Assembly (NCBI GenBank): GCA_030704615.1
Contig: CM060732.1
Coordinates: forward strand, 66,135,053-66,199,052
DNA from: Takakia lepidozioides
Taxonomy: Eukaryota; Streptophyta; Takakiopsida; Takakiales; Takakiaceae
Length of the DNA stretch: 64,000 bases
Direction of reading: 5' to 3'
Shown piece by piece: positions 37,411-48,868 of this stretch. How positions within the stretch are numbered: the first letter of the stretch is position 1; each line of letters starts with the position of its first letter. The position numbers were made by a program, and so were the translations under genes. The notes under the pieces were generated by a model that saw nothing but the letters and a program-made list of their open reading frames with translations, made no database searches and was not told where the DNA came from.

Positions 37411-39221
37411 TTCTTATAAAGAAAAAAAAAACAAAGTATTAATTTGTAGGAATGGTGGTACAACGTGTTGACCATTCTGGTTTATCTCATGCCTTAGCAG
37501 GTGGTGATTGTGAAAAAATCCTATAGACGCCATATCATTGCTAATTTTCTTCGTCTTGGTCAGTCGAGATGAAGCCAATATGACCCAGGTAATGATGTCA
37601 ACCAATAGGATCATTGCATTTTGAGTTGGTCCTGAGTCTAAATTGGCCCTCAATATCATCTCTCTTTTTTCTTTTTTTTAAAAGGGAATATCTCATTGAT
37701 ATATCAACAACACACTTGTCCTGGAAGTTCACCTCTCCAAGGGATGCGTCATGAACCTTCCGTATCAATATGCTACAAATGATCGATTGGGCCGTCAACG
37801 CCGTCATCAATATATGAAACAAGGTACATAATTTGTTTGTTTTGTTTACTTTGTAGCATTGAAAATTTGAGATCTCTCAAACCGTGGGCTTGGTACCGTT
37901 GGAAAGCCCTCCATGAGGAAGGGTGCACCAACTTGGTCTTATAATTCTTGGACCTGCGGTGTGGGAGATGTCGAATTTCAAGTACTTTTGGTCGATGGAA
38001 ATTCGTGAAAAATAGCAAAGTGGGCTTTCCTGGGACAATTATTAGATATATTATTACTCAATAAATTCATGGAAAACAATAAATTGGTTTCAGTTATGCA
38101 CACATGGGCATCTACATAGGAGATGCACTTGGATACATACATCGGAAATTGCACTTGGACTTAGATGACAATGGACACTTGGGCCACCGGCACAGGCTAC
38201 CCTAGTTATGATGAAGTTTCCATGGAAAGAGGAGGCTGTTCTTTCTTGATAAACAATGTTGCAAGCTTGATGTGACTCACCTAACTAGGCCCTGCAACCC
38301 ATTATCTTTTAAATTATAAATAAGAATATTCATATTATATGTTACATATTTTTGGGTTTAATTATCAGTTTGACTGCTTACTAGGTAGTACAAAAAATCC
38401 CCCTGTTCTTAAAAAAAACAAAACAAAGAACAAAAAACAGAATAAAACTGATTACTAGTAAAGACTATGTGGGGAAAGGAAGGCACAATCTTTGAAAACA
38501 TTGATGAGCAGGCAAGAACATCTGAATGTGATCGCAAGGCAGGTCCAGATGCAGTGGCGGGTGCTTGAATCCAGTTAGTTCATCCCCCTTCTCATCGTCT
38601 CCACCAAACCCCCACCTCCTTCCACATTCAATCTCTCTCACCATCCCCTGGATCTGTACCTACATACAGCTGAGGCGGCAGTTGGCCAGTGTTCAAAATT
38701 TTCTAAAGACGGGGTTGGTGTGCATGTGTGAGTGTGCAATTCTGTGAGGAAGCTTCACAGTAGCAGTCTCTGCCTTTTCGTTGTGTCTCTTCTCATTTTT
38801 TCAGTCGTTCGCCACCTGTGCTTGATTTCTGTTGTTCTGCTTGCATGCCTGCTTCCCCTAGTGCTGTCTTCTTCCTGGGTGCTGCTGCTGTGTTGAATTT
38901 GGCATCCGAATTGTTTCAGCTGTGAGAATTTGTGAGGGTTGTCTCTTCATGCTCTGAAGTGTCACAGCGGGAGAGGGAGAGAGAGAGAGGAGGAGCGAAA
39001 GGGGCTGCTGGCTTAGAGAAGTGTCATTTTCAGACACGTCGTCGGTGTGAAGAAGTCTGTGGGTTCTCTCTGGTGAGGAAAATATGCAATTGCTTGTGGC
39101 AGCTTGTGAGTCTTTGGCCCTTTTTCAAGCCAGTAGTGGATGTTGTTGCCCTTGTAGTGTGTCGTGAGATAAACCCTCTCCATGTGTAAGTGTTAGGTCT
39201 AGTCCAGCAGCAGCATTCCCA
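37411..39221. other. intergenic region and SHMT leader
   Basis: 37.4-38.5 kb holds no recognised gene. From about 38.55 kb the sequence becomes pyrimidine-rich, with a (GA)n run at 38970-38994, compatible with the promoter and 5' UTR of the SHMT gene. No specific core element is assigned. Confidence 0.4.
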
Positions 39222-39359
39222 TTGCCGACAGAGAAGGAGAAGAAATCAAACGGCAAGGCGAAAGATCCATTTTTTTACCTTGCTTGTTCAGTTGAAGGTT
39301 CTTCCATCACGCGGCAGCTGAGCATCAACCGGAACGAAGAAAAGGGAGAACTTGAAGGA

Positions 39360-42300
39360 ATGGATAACACCGAGATGAAACCGTGTTTGTCGTTGGGATA
39401 CGATACGCAGGCGTCAATGATTCAACAAGGCGGGCAGCAACCAATTCAAGCGGATGACAACGGCGCGGAACCATCTTTTTCTGGTGAAGGGTCCCTCCAC
39501 AACCCGATTCACGTATCATCCGTGCATGCTAACCCTCAGGAGGGTTTGATGTCCGGCACTGCCGCCTCACCTCAGCAAAGCGCAATCCAGCTGATGGGGC
39601 AGAGGGAGATGACGCTAGGTTCTTCTAGGGATCTCCCTCAACATCATGTGGTAGGTGTTGTAAATTCAGGGGCCTTTGTGGCGTTGGGAACCTCGCAACG
39701 GGTGAAGAGAAGGATGTCCCCTCTACATGGCCGTCAGCGAGGCAACTTTCGAACCCCTTCTCCTGTTCCCTCTACTCAAACCACGGCCGGCAGAAACCCT
39801 GCACCTTCGAATTCTCATCCCATCATGGGCCAGGGCTCATCTCAAACCCTTCAGCAGTTGTCACAGACTGGATCAGGGTTTCAGTGTGTTGTTGGCTCCG
39901 AGCAGTCTCTTAGCGCTATTCCTAGACCCATTCCCAGCCTGCCTGCGAATATGGGACACAGCGTGGGTATGAACCAAGGACCTTATTTCAGCCAGGCCCA
40001 ATACCATGATCACATATCCCGGAAGGCGGCTGTGCGGGAGTGGGGAAACAAGCCTCTCGCTCTAGCGGACCCAGACTTGTGGGACCTGATGGAGAAAGAA
40101 AAGAACCGGCAATGGAAAGGGATTGAGCTGATTGCCTCAGAGAATTTCACTTCGCAGGCAGTTATTGAAGCTTTGGGCAGCCATCTCACCAACAAGTATT
40201 CAGAGGGGCTTCCTGGTGTGCGTTACTATAAGGGCAATCAATTCATTGATCAGATTGAGTCCCTCTGCTGTTCTCGCGCATTGATGGCATTCCATCTGGA
40301 TCCTGAAAAGTGGGGTGTAAATGTGCAGCCATACTCATGTTCTTCTGCAAATTTTGCAGTGTATACTGCTCTCTTGCAACCAAATGATCGGATCATGGGT
40401 TTGGATGTCTTGTCAGGAGGTCACTTGAGCCACGGCTACTATACTCAAAGGTTGGTGGTGCAAAATTTCGTCTAGTGATTTGTAAATTCAGGATGGACAT
40501 TTGATTTTTTTTTCCCCCATCGGAGTTCTTGTTGGTAGCAAAGATCTCTCCTTTCTATGAAAAGCGAAGCATTCGGTAAGTGCATTTGGCAAGTTTTCAA
40601 ACTCAGAGCTTGTATTGAACAAAATGGAAGCACCTCCCTTATGATGCGGCCAGTCCATGTAAGTCCCTAGTATGCATCATCTAAGGAGGCCAACCAATGA
40701 TGTGAAAGACCGGTCCGATTGTCTGGATGGCTGTTACAAGCTTTTGTGTCAAAATTGGGAGTCTCATAAGTCTACTTTTGTGTTGTTTTAGTTTAACTTG
40801 TAAAGAGCTGGTTTTCAAGATATTCTTTTTGAGTTTGTCTAGACGATAGTGAAGTGGAAATCAGGAAATGTCAGTATTTGGAGGCTTACTCAACTTTGTG
40901 CAGTGCATTTCACTGTCAAATAGGAATGTTGCTGTTATTCTATGGCCCAAAACTTTGGCCACCTGCAGACAGGAAAAGTATTTCCCTATTTAGAACAGAG
41001 TGTTGAAGTTATTCTCAGAAGTGCATAAAAACTTGTGTTTCAGTGGGAAGAAGATCTCAGCTGCATCAATTTATTTCCAGACCCTGCCGTTTAAGGTCCA
41101 CCCGAAAACTGGGCGGATAGATTATGAGAAACTGGAGGAAACTGTTCTCCTCTTCCGCCCCAAGATCTTGATCTGTGGAGGAAGTTCGTACCCTCGCGAA
41201 TGGGACTATGCCCAGTTTCGGCAGATAGCTGATAAAGTTAATGCCATTCTTATGTGTGATATGGCTCATATTAGCGGCCTGGTTGTTGCTCAGGTTAGTT
41301 TTCAACCCACCTGTAGTTTGTTTACGGAACTATGAATTGCATTGACAGGTTGCAGTGTCATTTTATTGATCGTGTGCCTCCACTTTTGTTTCCTTGGTCA
41401 GTGTTGGTTCTCAGAAGAGGCTGCTTGGTCCTTACAGGCAGCAATGGTGGTGATCCCTTCTGAAAGTGAGCAGATCTTTCTGATATTACATATGAAACAT
41501 GGAAAAGGGCATAGTGACCTTGCCATGAATGGATCTATGTCCACAGTGAACAGCTTAAAGGCAGGAGCTTTCCAAGAATCAGAAGAGGAACTACATGAAG
41601 CAGTTGATTTAAGATTTTCTCTTGCTGTGTTTGCAGGAATGCAATAGCCCATTTGATCACTGTGACATTGTTACCTCAACTACACACAAGTCCCTGCGCG
41701 GTCCTCGGGGAGGGATGATTTTCTACCGAAAAGGTCCCAAGCATCACCGGAGGCTGGGAGATGAGGTCTACAGCTTTGAGAGGGACATCAATTTTGCTAT
41801 CCACCCTACACTGCAAGGAGGCCCTCATAACAACCATATTGCTGCGCTTGCTACATCTCTTAAGCAGGCAGCTACTCCAGAGTATAAGGCGTACATGCAG
41901 CAAGTAAAAAGGAATGCTCAAGTACTTGCAGAGGGCTTGAAAAAGCGAGGCTGTGAGCTGGTCACAGATGGGACTGATAACCACCTGATTCTTGTGGATC
42001 TGCGCCCTTGCGGTGTGACAGGTGGGTCTGGCTGCTTGTCTTCTCTCTCATTCTCTCTCTCTCAAAGTCTCGAGGCTGAGCCAAAAGCCCAGGCCCTTCT
42101 GGTGCCTAGTTATTGGGCAAACCACACAGCAGATTGATGCTTCTGTGAAGGGATTTCTAGAGGATATCCGAAAACCCGCATCAATGTTCTATATCAAGGT
42201 AAGTCTTACTACCTACGTCAGCCCCTGACAGAGGTAGGTTCTGTCCCTTTGTGTTCCGCTCAAACTGGGCGTGGGGTCAATGGCCACAAGGCTCCAAACA

Positions 42301-43747
42301 ACATCGTTTTTTCCAGGCCCTCTTGGGGCCTAGTTATTGGGCAAACCACACACAGCAGGTTGACGCTTGTGTAAAGGGATCTCTAGAGGATATCTGGAAA
42401 ACCCGGATCAATTGTTTATTCCAAGGTAAGTCTTACTACTGGTATCAGCCCGTGACGAAGGTAGGTTCTGGCCCTTTGTGTTCCGCTCAAACTGGGCACA
42501 GGGTCAATGGCCACAAGGTTACGGCAAACAACATCTTATGAGCAAATTCTCTCCCTTTTCTAGAGGATATCTGGAAAACTCAGATCATTTGTCTGTTCCA
42601 AGGTAAGTCATACTACTGGTGTCAGTCCCTGACGAAGGTAGTTTCTGTCCCATTGTGTTCCCCACAAACTGAGCGCAGGGTCAATGGCCACAAGGCTATG
42701 GCAAACAATGTCTTACGAGTACATTCTCTAGGTAAGTCTCACTAAGGTAGTGTCTATTCCCTCTGTTTCCGTCCAAACTGGAGCGGGGGTCTATGGCCAG
42801 AAGGCTATGGCAAATGTCTTATGAGTACATCTCCCTTCAAATGGTCCATCCGAGCCTACTGAGCACTCTTTTGTAGCAGTCTTTTCATCTCTTTCACCTG
42901 TGACTCCCTGTTTCAGTCTCTCCCTTCAACTTCTGCCATTGGCTAAACGATGGCTGTCATTATCAACGTATGGCAGGGAATCTAGTGGAGGAGGTCTGTG
43001 AAGCATGTCACATCACTGTGAACAAGAATGTTGTCTATGGCGAAGTTAGTGCCTGGCATCCTGGAGGCATTCGCATTGGTAAGCTGTCTCCCCTCGCTCT
43101 CTCTGCAATTATTTCAATCCTATTTCATAATTGTTATGCTCAAGTGATAGCTTTTCTTGTTGAGTACTAGCCAACATCATGACTGAGTTTTCTGGAAAAG
43201 TGGCAGAAACTTTATGCAAATATGTGTATGATGGTATGCCCATGAATTTGAGTGCACTACTTTATGTGATCTACACCCACTGTCAAGAGCTGATGAAGTT
43301 GGGAAGCAGCTTGTCACATCATGAATTTGATGGTCTGATTGACAGCACATTTTTAAGGCTGCACTCCCTATGTTGCACTAGCTTAGGTTTGAACTTGAAC
43401 TGGATTACCTCTTAATATCTGTATGGGAGTTGTTACTCGGTAGTTAATTAGTTTTGGTCTTCAGGGGTCATGAGCATCTGTGGTGTCATCTGTTTCTACC
43501 AGGAACCCCAGCTATGACTTCCCGAGGGTGCACAGAAGTGGACTTTGACAAGATTGCAGCCTTCCTTCACAAGGCAGTGCAGATCACCATGAGTGTGCAG
43601 AAGGAGACCGCAAAGCTGCAGCGGGAATTTGTCAAGGGCTTGCAGAATAATAGTGCTATTGCAGAGCTGAGGGCGAGTGTTGAGAAGTTTGCATCCTCAT
43701 TTGAGATGCCGGGGTTTGAGGTTTCAACCATGAAGTACATGGATTAG
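39360..43747 (+). CDS. serine hydroxymethyltransferase, SHM6/7-like
   Basis: A PLP enzyme that interconverts serine and glycine while charging tetrahydrofolate with a one-carbon unit. Five exons: 39360-40450, 41044-41293, 41637-42021, 42977-43078, 43503-43747, giving 690 residues. The catalytic domain starts near residue 220 ([19 protein letters not shown], then [10 protein letters not shown]), with [40 protein letters not shown], the PLP-lysine motif [44 protein letters not shown] and GTPAMTSRG. The roughly 220-residue Ser/Gln/Pro-rich extension with a basic SQRVKRRM patch is typical of the plant SHM6/SHM7 branch, although this one is longer than those I know. The start is the first in-frame ATG; the frame stays open upstream to 39222 without another ATG. 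Intron 3 is packed with tandem repeats. Location, possibly nuclear or cytosolic, is inferred. Confidence 0.92.
42085..42835 (+). repeat. diverged tandem repeats in SHMT intron 3
   Basis: Two nearly full units of about 225 bp (from about 42092 and 42317) and two partial ones (from about 42561 and 42733). Shared words are CTAGAGGATATC-GGAAAAC, CCAAGGTAAGTC, GTTCCGCTCAAACTGGGC, GGTCAATGGCCACAAGG and CTTACGAGTACATTCTC. The units repeat a splice-donor-like GGTAAGTC. Related words occur at 29105-29140, 58360-58590 and 59210-59250. Confidence 0.8.
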
Positions 43748-45408
43748 TAGTAATTCAGTTACAAACCGCCACTTTCTCTGCGATTGGTGGGTGTAAGCCT
43801 CACTCCAGAGTGCCTTACAGCTCTTTGTGAGTGTAAGTCAAGAGAGTGGTTTATAAGGGAATCAAGGCAGTGGTTGATGGGGACTGTCCTGACGCCAGCA
43901 CCAGAGGCCATAATTACGGCAAAGCGATCCTGTAACAACCTTCAAGCATGACGCCAGTTTACTCCCTTGAGACAAAAGAGGATATACCGTCATTTAGATG
44001 ACCACATCCCGAGGTGCCTTTCCCCTTTTGCTATGAGCACAGAGTATGGGTTCATCTTGTCCTGCAGTGCTTGAACTTTTCAGGAATTTGGAGCAGACAA
44101 CTGGCACCAATTGGAGAGAGGCTGGTCCAGAAGATTTTGTCACGACTGGGTTGAAAGTGGGGGTAAAAGGCCAATCAGATTGGCTGGTCCGTTACTTGGT
44201 TGAAGCAACTGTCCGTACTTTTTACTAGGTGGGGAGCTGTAGAATAGTAGAGGTCATGTGTAGGTGGTTTGTCCTTTTATTGCTAGTCCGCTAAATTACA
44301 CTGGGGCAAAAGATAAGGCTCTGCTTATTTCACAAACAGTGAGATTGTGCAGTTGTCAGTACAAGCAGGGAGACGAGCAACGGGTTTTTGTCAGGGCTAG
44401 TCCCATGTATGTAGCATTTGCTGCAAGCCCAGTTTGCATTGGACAGTCAAAAGGTAAGTACCCCAGGAAATATCTGGGAACCAAGTGAAGCCAAAGTTAG
44501 AGCTGAGTTCTACAGAATGAGGGTGTTCGCACCCTTGCTTAGGATGTAACGTAGCCTTCCAAGAATTAGAACGTCTTTCAGGTGGAGACCTGTGAAAAGA
44601 CCTGTGTAATTTTCAAATGAGCTAGTCCGTTTCCTTTTCCCCACACTACTGTCTCATAATAATTTTACTGTTATAATGTGACAAGAAGTATTTGGCCCTG
44701 CGAAACAAACGGCCTACCAGGGAACTTGGCAACCAGATGTTGGGTGGTTGCATACAGTTGACTGCAGCTGGAACTTTGGTGCTAAATCTTGGTTTTCAAG
44801 TAGATTGATTGGGGCATTGAGGCTGACACATGATGTCAGATTTGGGAAAAGTTGGGGGAGGGGTTATCTTCCTCTTATACAAGTCCGCTCACACCCCAGT
44901 CAATGACTACAGCCTCTCAGCAAGTGCAATTCTCAATCCATATACAATGTCTTGGTACATGAGACTCCACCAGAGATCTAAGATCAGTGGAGTGTATCCC
45001 AGAGGTTCATAGAGTGCCGGACCTAATCATTCTGAGTCTACTTACTGATTGTGAGGTAGATACACGATGATTATCTCATCTCGTTGGTGCTTTGAGAGTC
45101 TATTCAAGATTTGTGACGTGACTGTCTGTGGTGTCCACTCACTTGCAAACAACTAACCTTCCCCCTTGCTGTTGCATTGACGGACATCCACTCGATAAGA
45201 ATTTTCGCCTCGCGTACATCGAAAATCACTGGCATGTGAGCGATGAGAGGTGGAGTGCACTCAAGAACCGGAAAACTACAAGGAAAGAAAAGATCTTTTT
45301 CTACCACTAAATTGGATGTTGAGAGAAACTTTGGGTTTCAAACTGGGGGACAAATTAGGGATCTAAGAACATAGCAAATGGACAGCACTTTGTCAAGACT
45401 GATGAACG
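43748..45408. other. SHMT 3' flank and intergenic region
   Basis: The proximal part should be the SHMT 3' UTR. No other coding block, RNA gene or repeat was recognised before the second hAT-like element. Confidence 0.4.
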
Positions 45409-45416
45409 GTCCAGAC

Positions 45417-46502
45417 TAGTGTTGGACTAATATATAGGGCCTGTCCGGGTATCAACCAAGGTATTAAATAACCGACCCGGCTGGTATTGGCTGTTGTAAT
45501 ACTAAGGGTTAATATCCGAACCGCCTTAATATTGGCAATTCCAATACCTAGGTCAATACCCTACATAGGCTGATATTGACAAATGCGATACCCATGCAAT
45601 ACCCATATTACGGGTAAAAACAAGGACTATACACATGGTATAGATAAAAAGTTGTGCGGGTGTACCTATAGGGTCTGGGCATCTGTCTAGCCCCAAGGGC
45701 CCGCCACTATTCTTCATTTTTAGCACATGTCAGGTAGGGGCGATGTCCACTTGGCATTAACAACCTCAATAAATTGTCCTAATTTTAAAGAATTGGCCAG
45801 ATGACGACGTGCGGACGGATTGCAAGGTGGTTGAGTGAGAGATCTAGGATTTCTTTTGGTTGGAAGACAATATGATTGATGAATATGAGGACCTCATATA
45901 TATATATATATATAAGCGCCTCCCTAGGAGCGTAAATATGGTGTCTCTTCAGCACAAGGGCTACTGCCTTTCACCTAAAAGGTGGACACCGGATACCTTC
46001 ATGACACACCAGACCGTGGTGAACCCACAATCACATCCAACGTGGTATGTGCCCATTAGATGAAAGGTGGACCTCATTGCATATTCCGGCATGTTTGACG
46101 ATGAGGCTTGCAATCATTTTTCTTCTTAACCAAGCTTGCTTCATTTTGCATACTAAAATCTGCAACATTATTATGTAATGCAAAATCTGAAATTTTTGCA
46201 ACATAGTATCTAATTTCTTTGTGAAATCACGTATGCTTCTAAACTAAAGGCATATTAATGATTTGGTGGTTATTTTTATTTTTATTTTTATTATTTATAT
46301 CCGGGTTGATAACCGGCTAATATTACGATTGAAATACCCCTCCTATTGATACCCGTCCGCAAATCAAAAATCATATTGCTATTGAGAACCAGGAATATTA
46401 AGGTTAAATGAATTTTCCAATACTATGGGACCAGCTGGTATTGAAAAAAAAAAATCATACCAAGACCCGCGGTATTAGAAAAAATGCTATCCGCCAACAA
46501 TG
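45417..46502. mobile_element. hAT-like non-autonomous element, copy 2
   Basis: Same family as 23175-25083. The left end TAGTGTTGG and the right end (reverse complement CATTGTTGG) are bordered by 8-bp direct repeats, GTCCAGAC (45409-45416) and GTCCAGTC (46503-46510), differing at one base. Internal homology with copy 1 includes CAAAGACTATACACATGGTATAGAT-like sequence and the GGACCTCAT-GCA, CCGGCATGTTTGAC and TTATGTAATGC blocks. Carries a nested SINE but not the LTR-like insert. No transposase frame. Confidence 0.85.
45898..46068 (-). mobile_element. SINE (family A) nested in hAT copy 2
   Basis: A 171-bp insert flanked by GGACCTCAT at 45889-45897 and 46069-46077; in hAT copy 1 this word occurs once, uninterrupted. 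On the minus strand it shows GGGCACATACCACGTTGG, a GGGTTCACCACG remnant of the B box, the ACACC-ATTTACGCTCC body, and an (AT)n tail at 45897-45914. Confidence 0.85.
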
Positions 46503-46636
46503 GTCCAGTCTCTAGAATTCCTCTAAGGGATTTTTAACTAGTTTAGTACTATATATATACGCCCCGAGCACTCTCCCATGACCTAGCCTTGTGTGCATTC
46601 GCCTCACTGGGATGATTTGTTTGCTTTTCATTGAAC

Positions 46637-47068
46637 AATATTAGGGTCTTGAATGCTCGCGCGTGTGGCTGCGACGGGGCTGTGTGGATGCGGAGGGTTG
46701 GAGCGCCCCTACCTAGACCCGGCTAGTATGCTCGGCCCACAATATACACATAAAATATTAGTTATTGCAAGGGTTTGAAGTTAAGAGCAATGAACAATAA
46801 AAACAAGGTTTGGTATTCAAATCCTGTCAAGTTGTATTGCGGCAGTAATGTGGGTTATTAAATATATATTTTGTCGAAGGGTCTGCTAGTCCGCTCGTCG
46901 GTCTGTTGGAGGGTTAAGCCTAGTCCACTAGAAGGTCAGCCGCGATAGATGAACAAGGACTTAGAAAATTTTCAGAATCTGGCCAACCTGTGAATGGGCG
47001 GTGGGCTTATGAGCTCGCCCCATGGGCCGTTTTGGCGGGGGCATATGTGCATTCAAGACCCTAATATT
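46637..47068. mobile_element. MITE-like element with perfect 20-bp terminal inverted repeats
   Basis: AATATTAGGGTCTTGAATGC at 46637-46656 is exactly inverted at 47049-47068. If the outermost TA is the target duplication, the TIR is TTAGGGTCTTGAATGC and the pattern would fit a Tc1/mariner-type MITE; a TTA-type Harbinger reading is also possible. The interior is non-coding and locally GC-rich. It lies 126 bp beyond the TSD of hAT copy 2. Confidence 0.75.
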
Positions 47069-47394
47069 AAAAACTGAGAGGCGATTTGTTTGCAGTCACT
47101 CCCAAGTATTCCATTTTTAATATACTTTTATGTAAGTTAGATACTTGTTTGTGTCGCCCAGTCTTGCATTACTGTACTATTTAGTTGGTCGGTAATGAAC
47201 ATGTCAATGTTCAGGACATCCTCAGAAAGGAATATGCTTGACTAAAAAATAGTAGCCCAAATACATTCCATACTGAAATTTGGCATGTTCCAGTTGGAAG
47301 GGCTGTCTATCTTACCTAAAATTAGATAATGTTATTGATCCAAATTTCAGCGTCTTTATACATAGTTATTCTCAAAACTAGTGCTTTGCTCAAG

Positions 47395-47480
47395 AGCGAT
47401 GTGGCCCGGTGGTATGACATCCCACACATTGCCCTGTGGGTTGGGGGTTCAAACCCCTGTGTTGCCTCTATGGGCCAGAA
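47395..47480 (+). mobile_element. tRNA-like SINE head (family C, Au-like)
   Basis: An A box (TGGCCCGGTGG, 47402-47412) and a strong B box (GGTTCAAACCC, 47446-47456) with 33 bases between them, in a context (GGCCCGGTGGTA... GGGGGTTCAAACCCC) reminiscent of the plant Au SINE. It does not fold as a complete tRNA by eye. The 3' end was not determined. Confidence 0.6.
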
Positions 47481-48517
47481 AGGGGCTTAATTGTTGATTC
47501 TCCCCTTCTCAATGTATAGTGGTTCAACACAAAAAACCGTTGTAAAGATCAAACGTATGAGAAGTAGGTAGTCCATGAAATAATGGACGAATGATGAACT
47601 TTTTTCATCCATGAAGCGGAATGTCTGTATTATAGCCACATCTCCTATACATGAAACTTGACACACTATCTCCATTGTCATGGATGAAAGCTTGAAAATT
47701 GTTAGCCCTCGCAGATGGAAAACATTGACATACTCAAATTTTTGGTAAAAAATGAGATCTGAAATATTTTTGGCATCGATGAAGAAATTGGAGGTGACTA
47801 ACTATAATGTCGAGGAAGATGAGGGTGGGGCTCCACATGTCCATATTTTTGTATTCTTTATATAATATGTATATAATGAACATCAATTGGGGGAATTTTT
47901 GAAGGTGAAAAAATGAGAGACGGTTGGACCAGGGGACGACGTTGGAGCATCCCCCAATTGCTGTATGTACTTGCGAAGCTTCACCGACACCGACTTCACT
48001 CGTCTACGATTGATGTAAGCATTTGGGGACCTTCACAAGACCATGTCGTTGCAGCCTTTACAACTACCTCATGCTCGATGGACATGATAAAGGTATCATC
48101 ATCCTACACCCGCAACCAAAGAGTGTTAAAGGTGACATAGGGAAGTGGGGCAAGGAATGTACAACTAGGGAAGCATGCACTTTCTCACGAAAGGAGCAAA
48201 GCAAGAAGAGCAGCCAGAATTTACGTCAAATAGGTTTCATATGATTAAGATATGGCCAAACAGACATCCATAATATCCCACATTTGGGCCCTGGCCGCGG
48301 CTGGACACAAGGCTTCATCCCATCATCCTCTTGCTTCACTCGATTGCATCTTTTCCTGCATCCCAACCCGGGTTCACTCCCCACCTCTCACAAATTACAT
48401 CATAGAATTTGATCAACTTATTTTGGAAAATTCCAAATACTCTTGGCAGCATGCCAAAATGGAAAACCAGATGCAAGAGGGTTAGCATAGCGAGCTCCGA
48501 GTCTATTCCTGGCCTTA

Positions 48518-48865
48518 GAGCATCCCCACCCTACACTGAACGTAGCATGCCAACGGAATATCCGGGTGCGGTGGGGGAAAACGTCCACACCTTTGCAATG
48601 AACCCGAGTGTTGTGTTCAGGAACCGAATACGCCCCTGAATCCAAGTCAAGGTGACCATGCCCAGGTCTAGAACGTGCGTGTCAACAGCTTGGCAACAAG
48701 AGCACGGCCCCTCCTGCCAATGGGAGTCAAGCTGCGCAGGGACGATTCAAGGGCAAGGGTGTGCACGAGGAGAGGCTGCCTCGCCACAGAACCCAACAAG
48801 CCCTGAATCGATCACGTAATTTTGGCGATACAGGGAGCCTTTCGGGCTCAAGGGTGGGGATGCCC
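48518..48865. mobile_element. Tourist/Harbinger-like MITE
   Basis: Terminal inverted repeats GAGCATCCCCACCCT (left) and GGGCATCCCCACCCT (right end reverse-complemented) are bordered by TTA on both sides (48515-48517 and 48866-48868), the 3-bp target duplication of PIF/Harbinger elements. 348 bp, non-coding. Sequence immediately to the right (GGGCATGACCAACAATCG) looks like the end of yet another small element whose partner was not found. Confidence 0.7.
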
Positions 48866-48868
48866 TTA

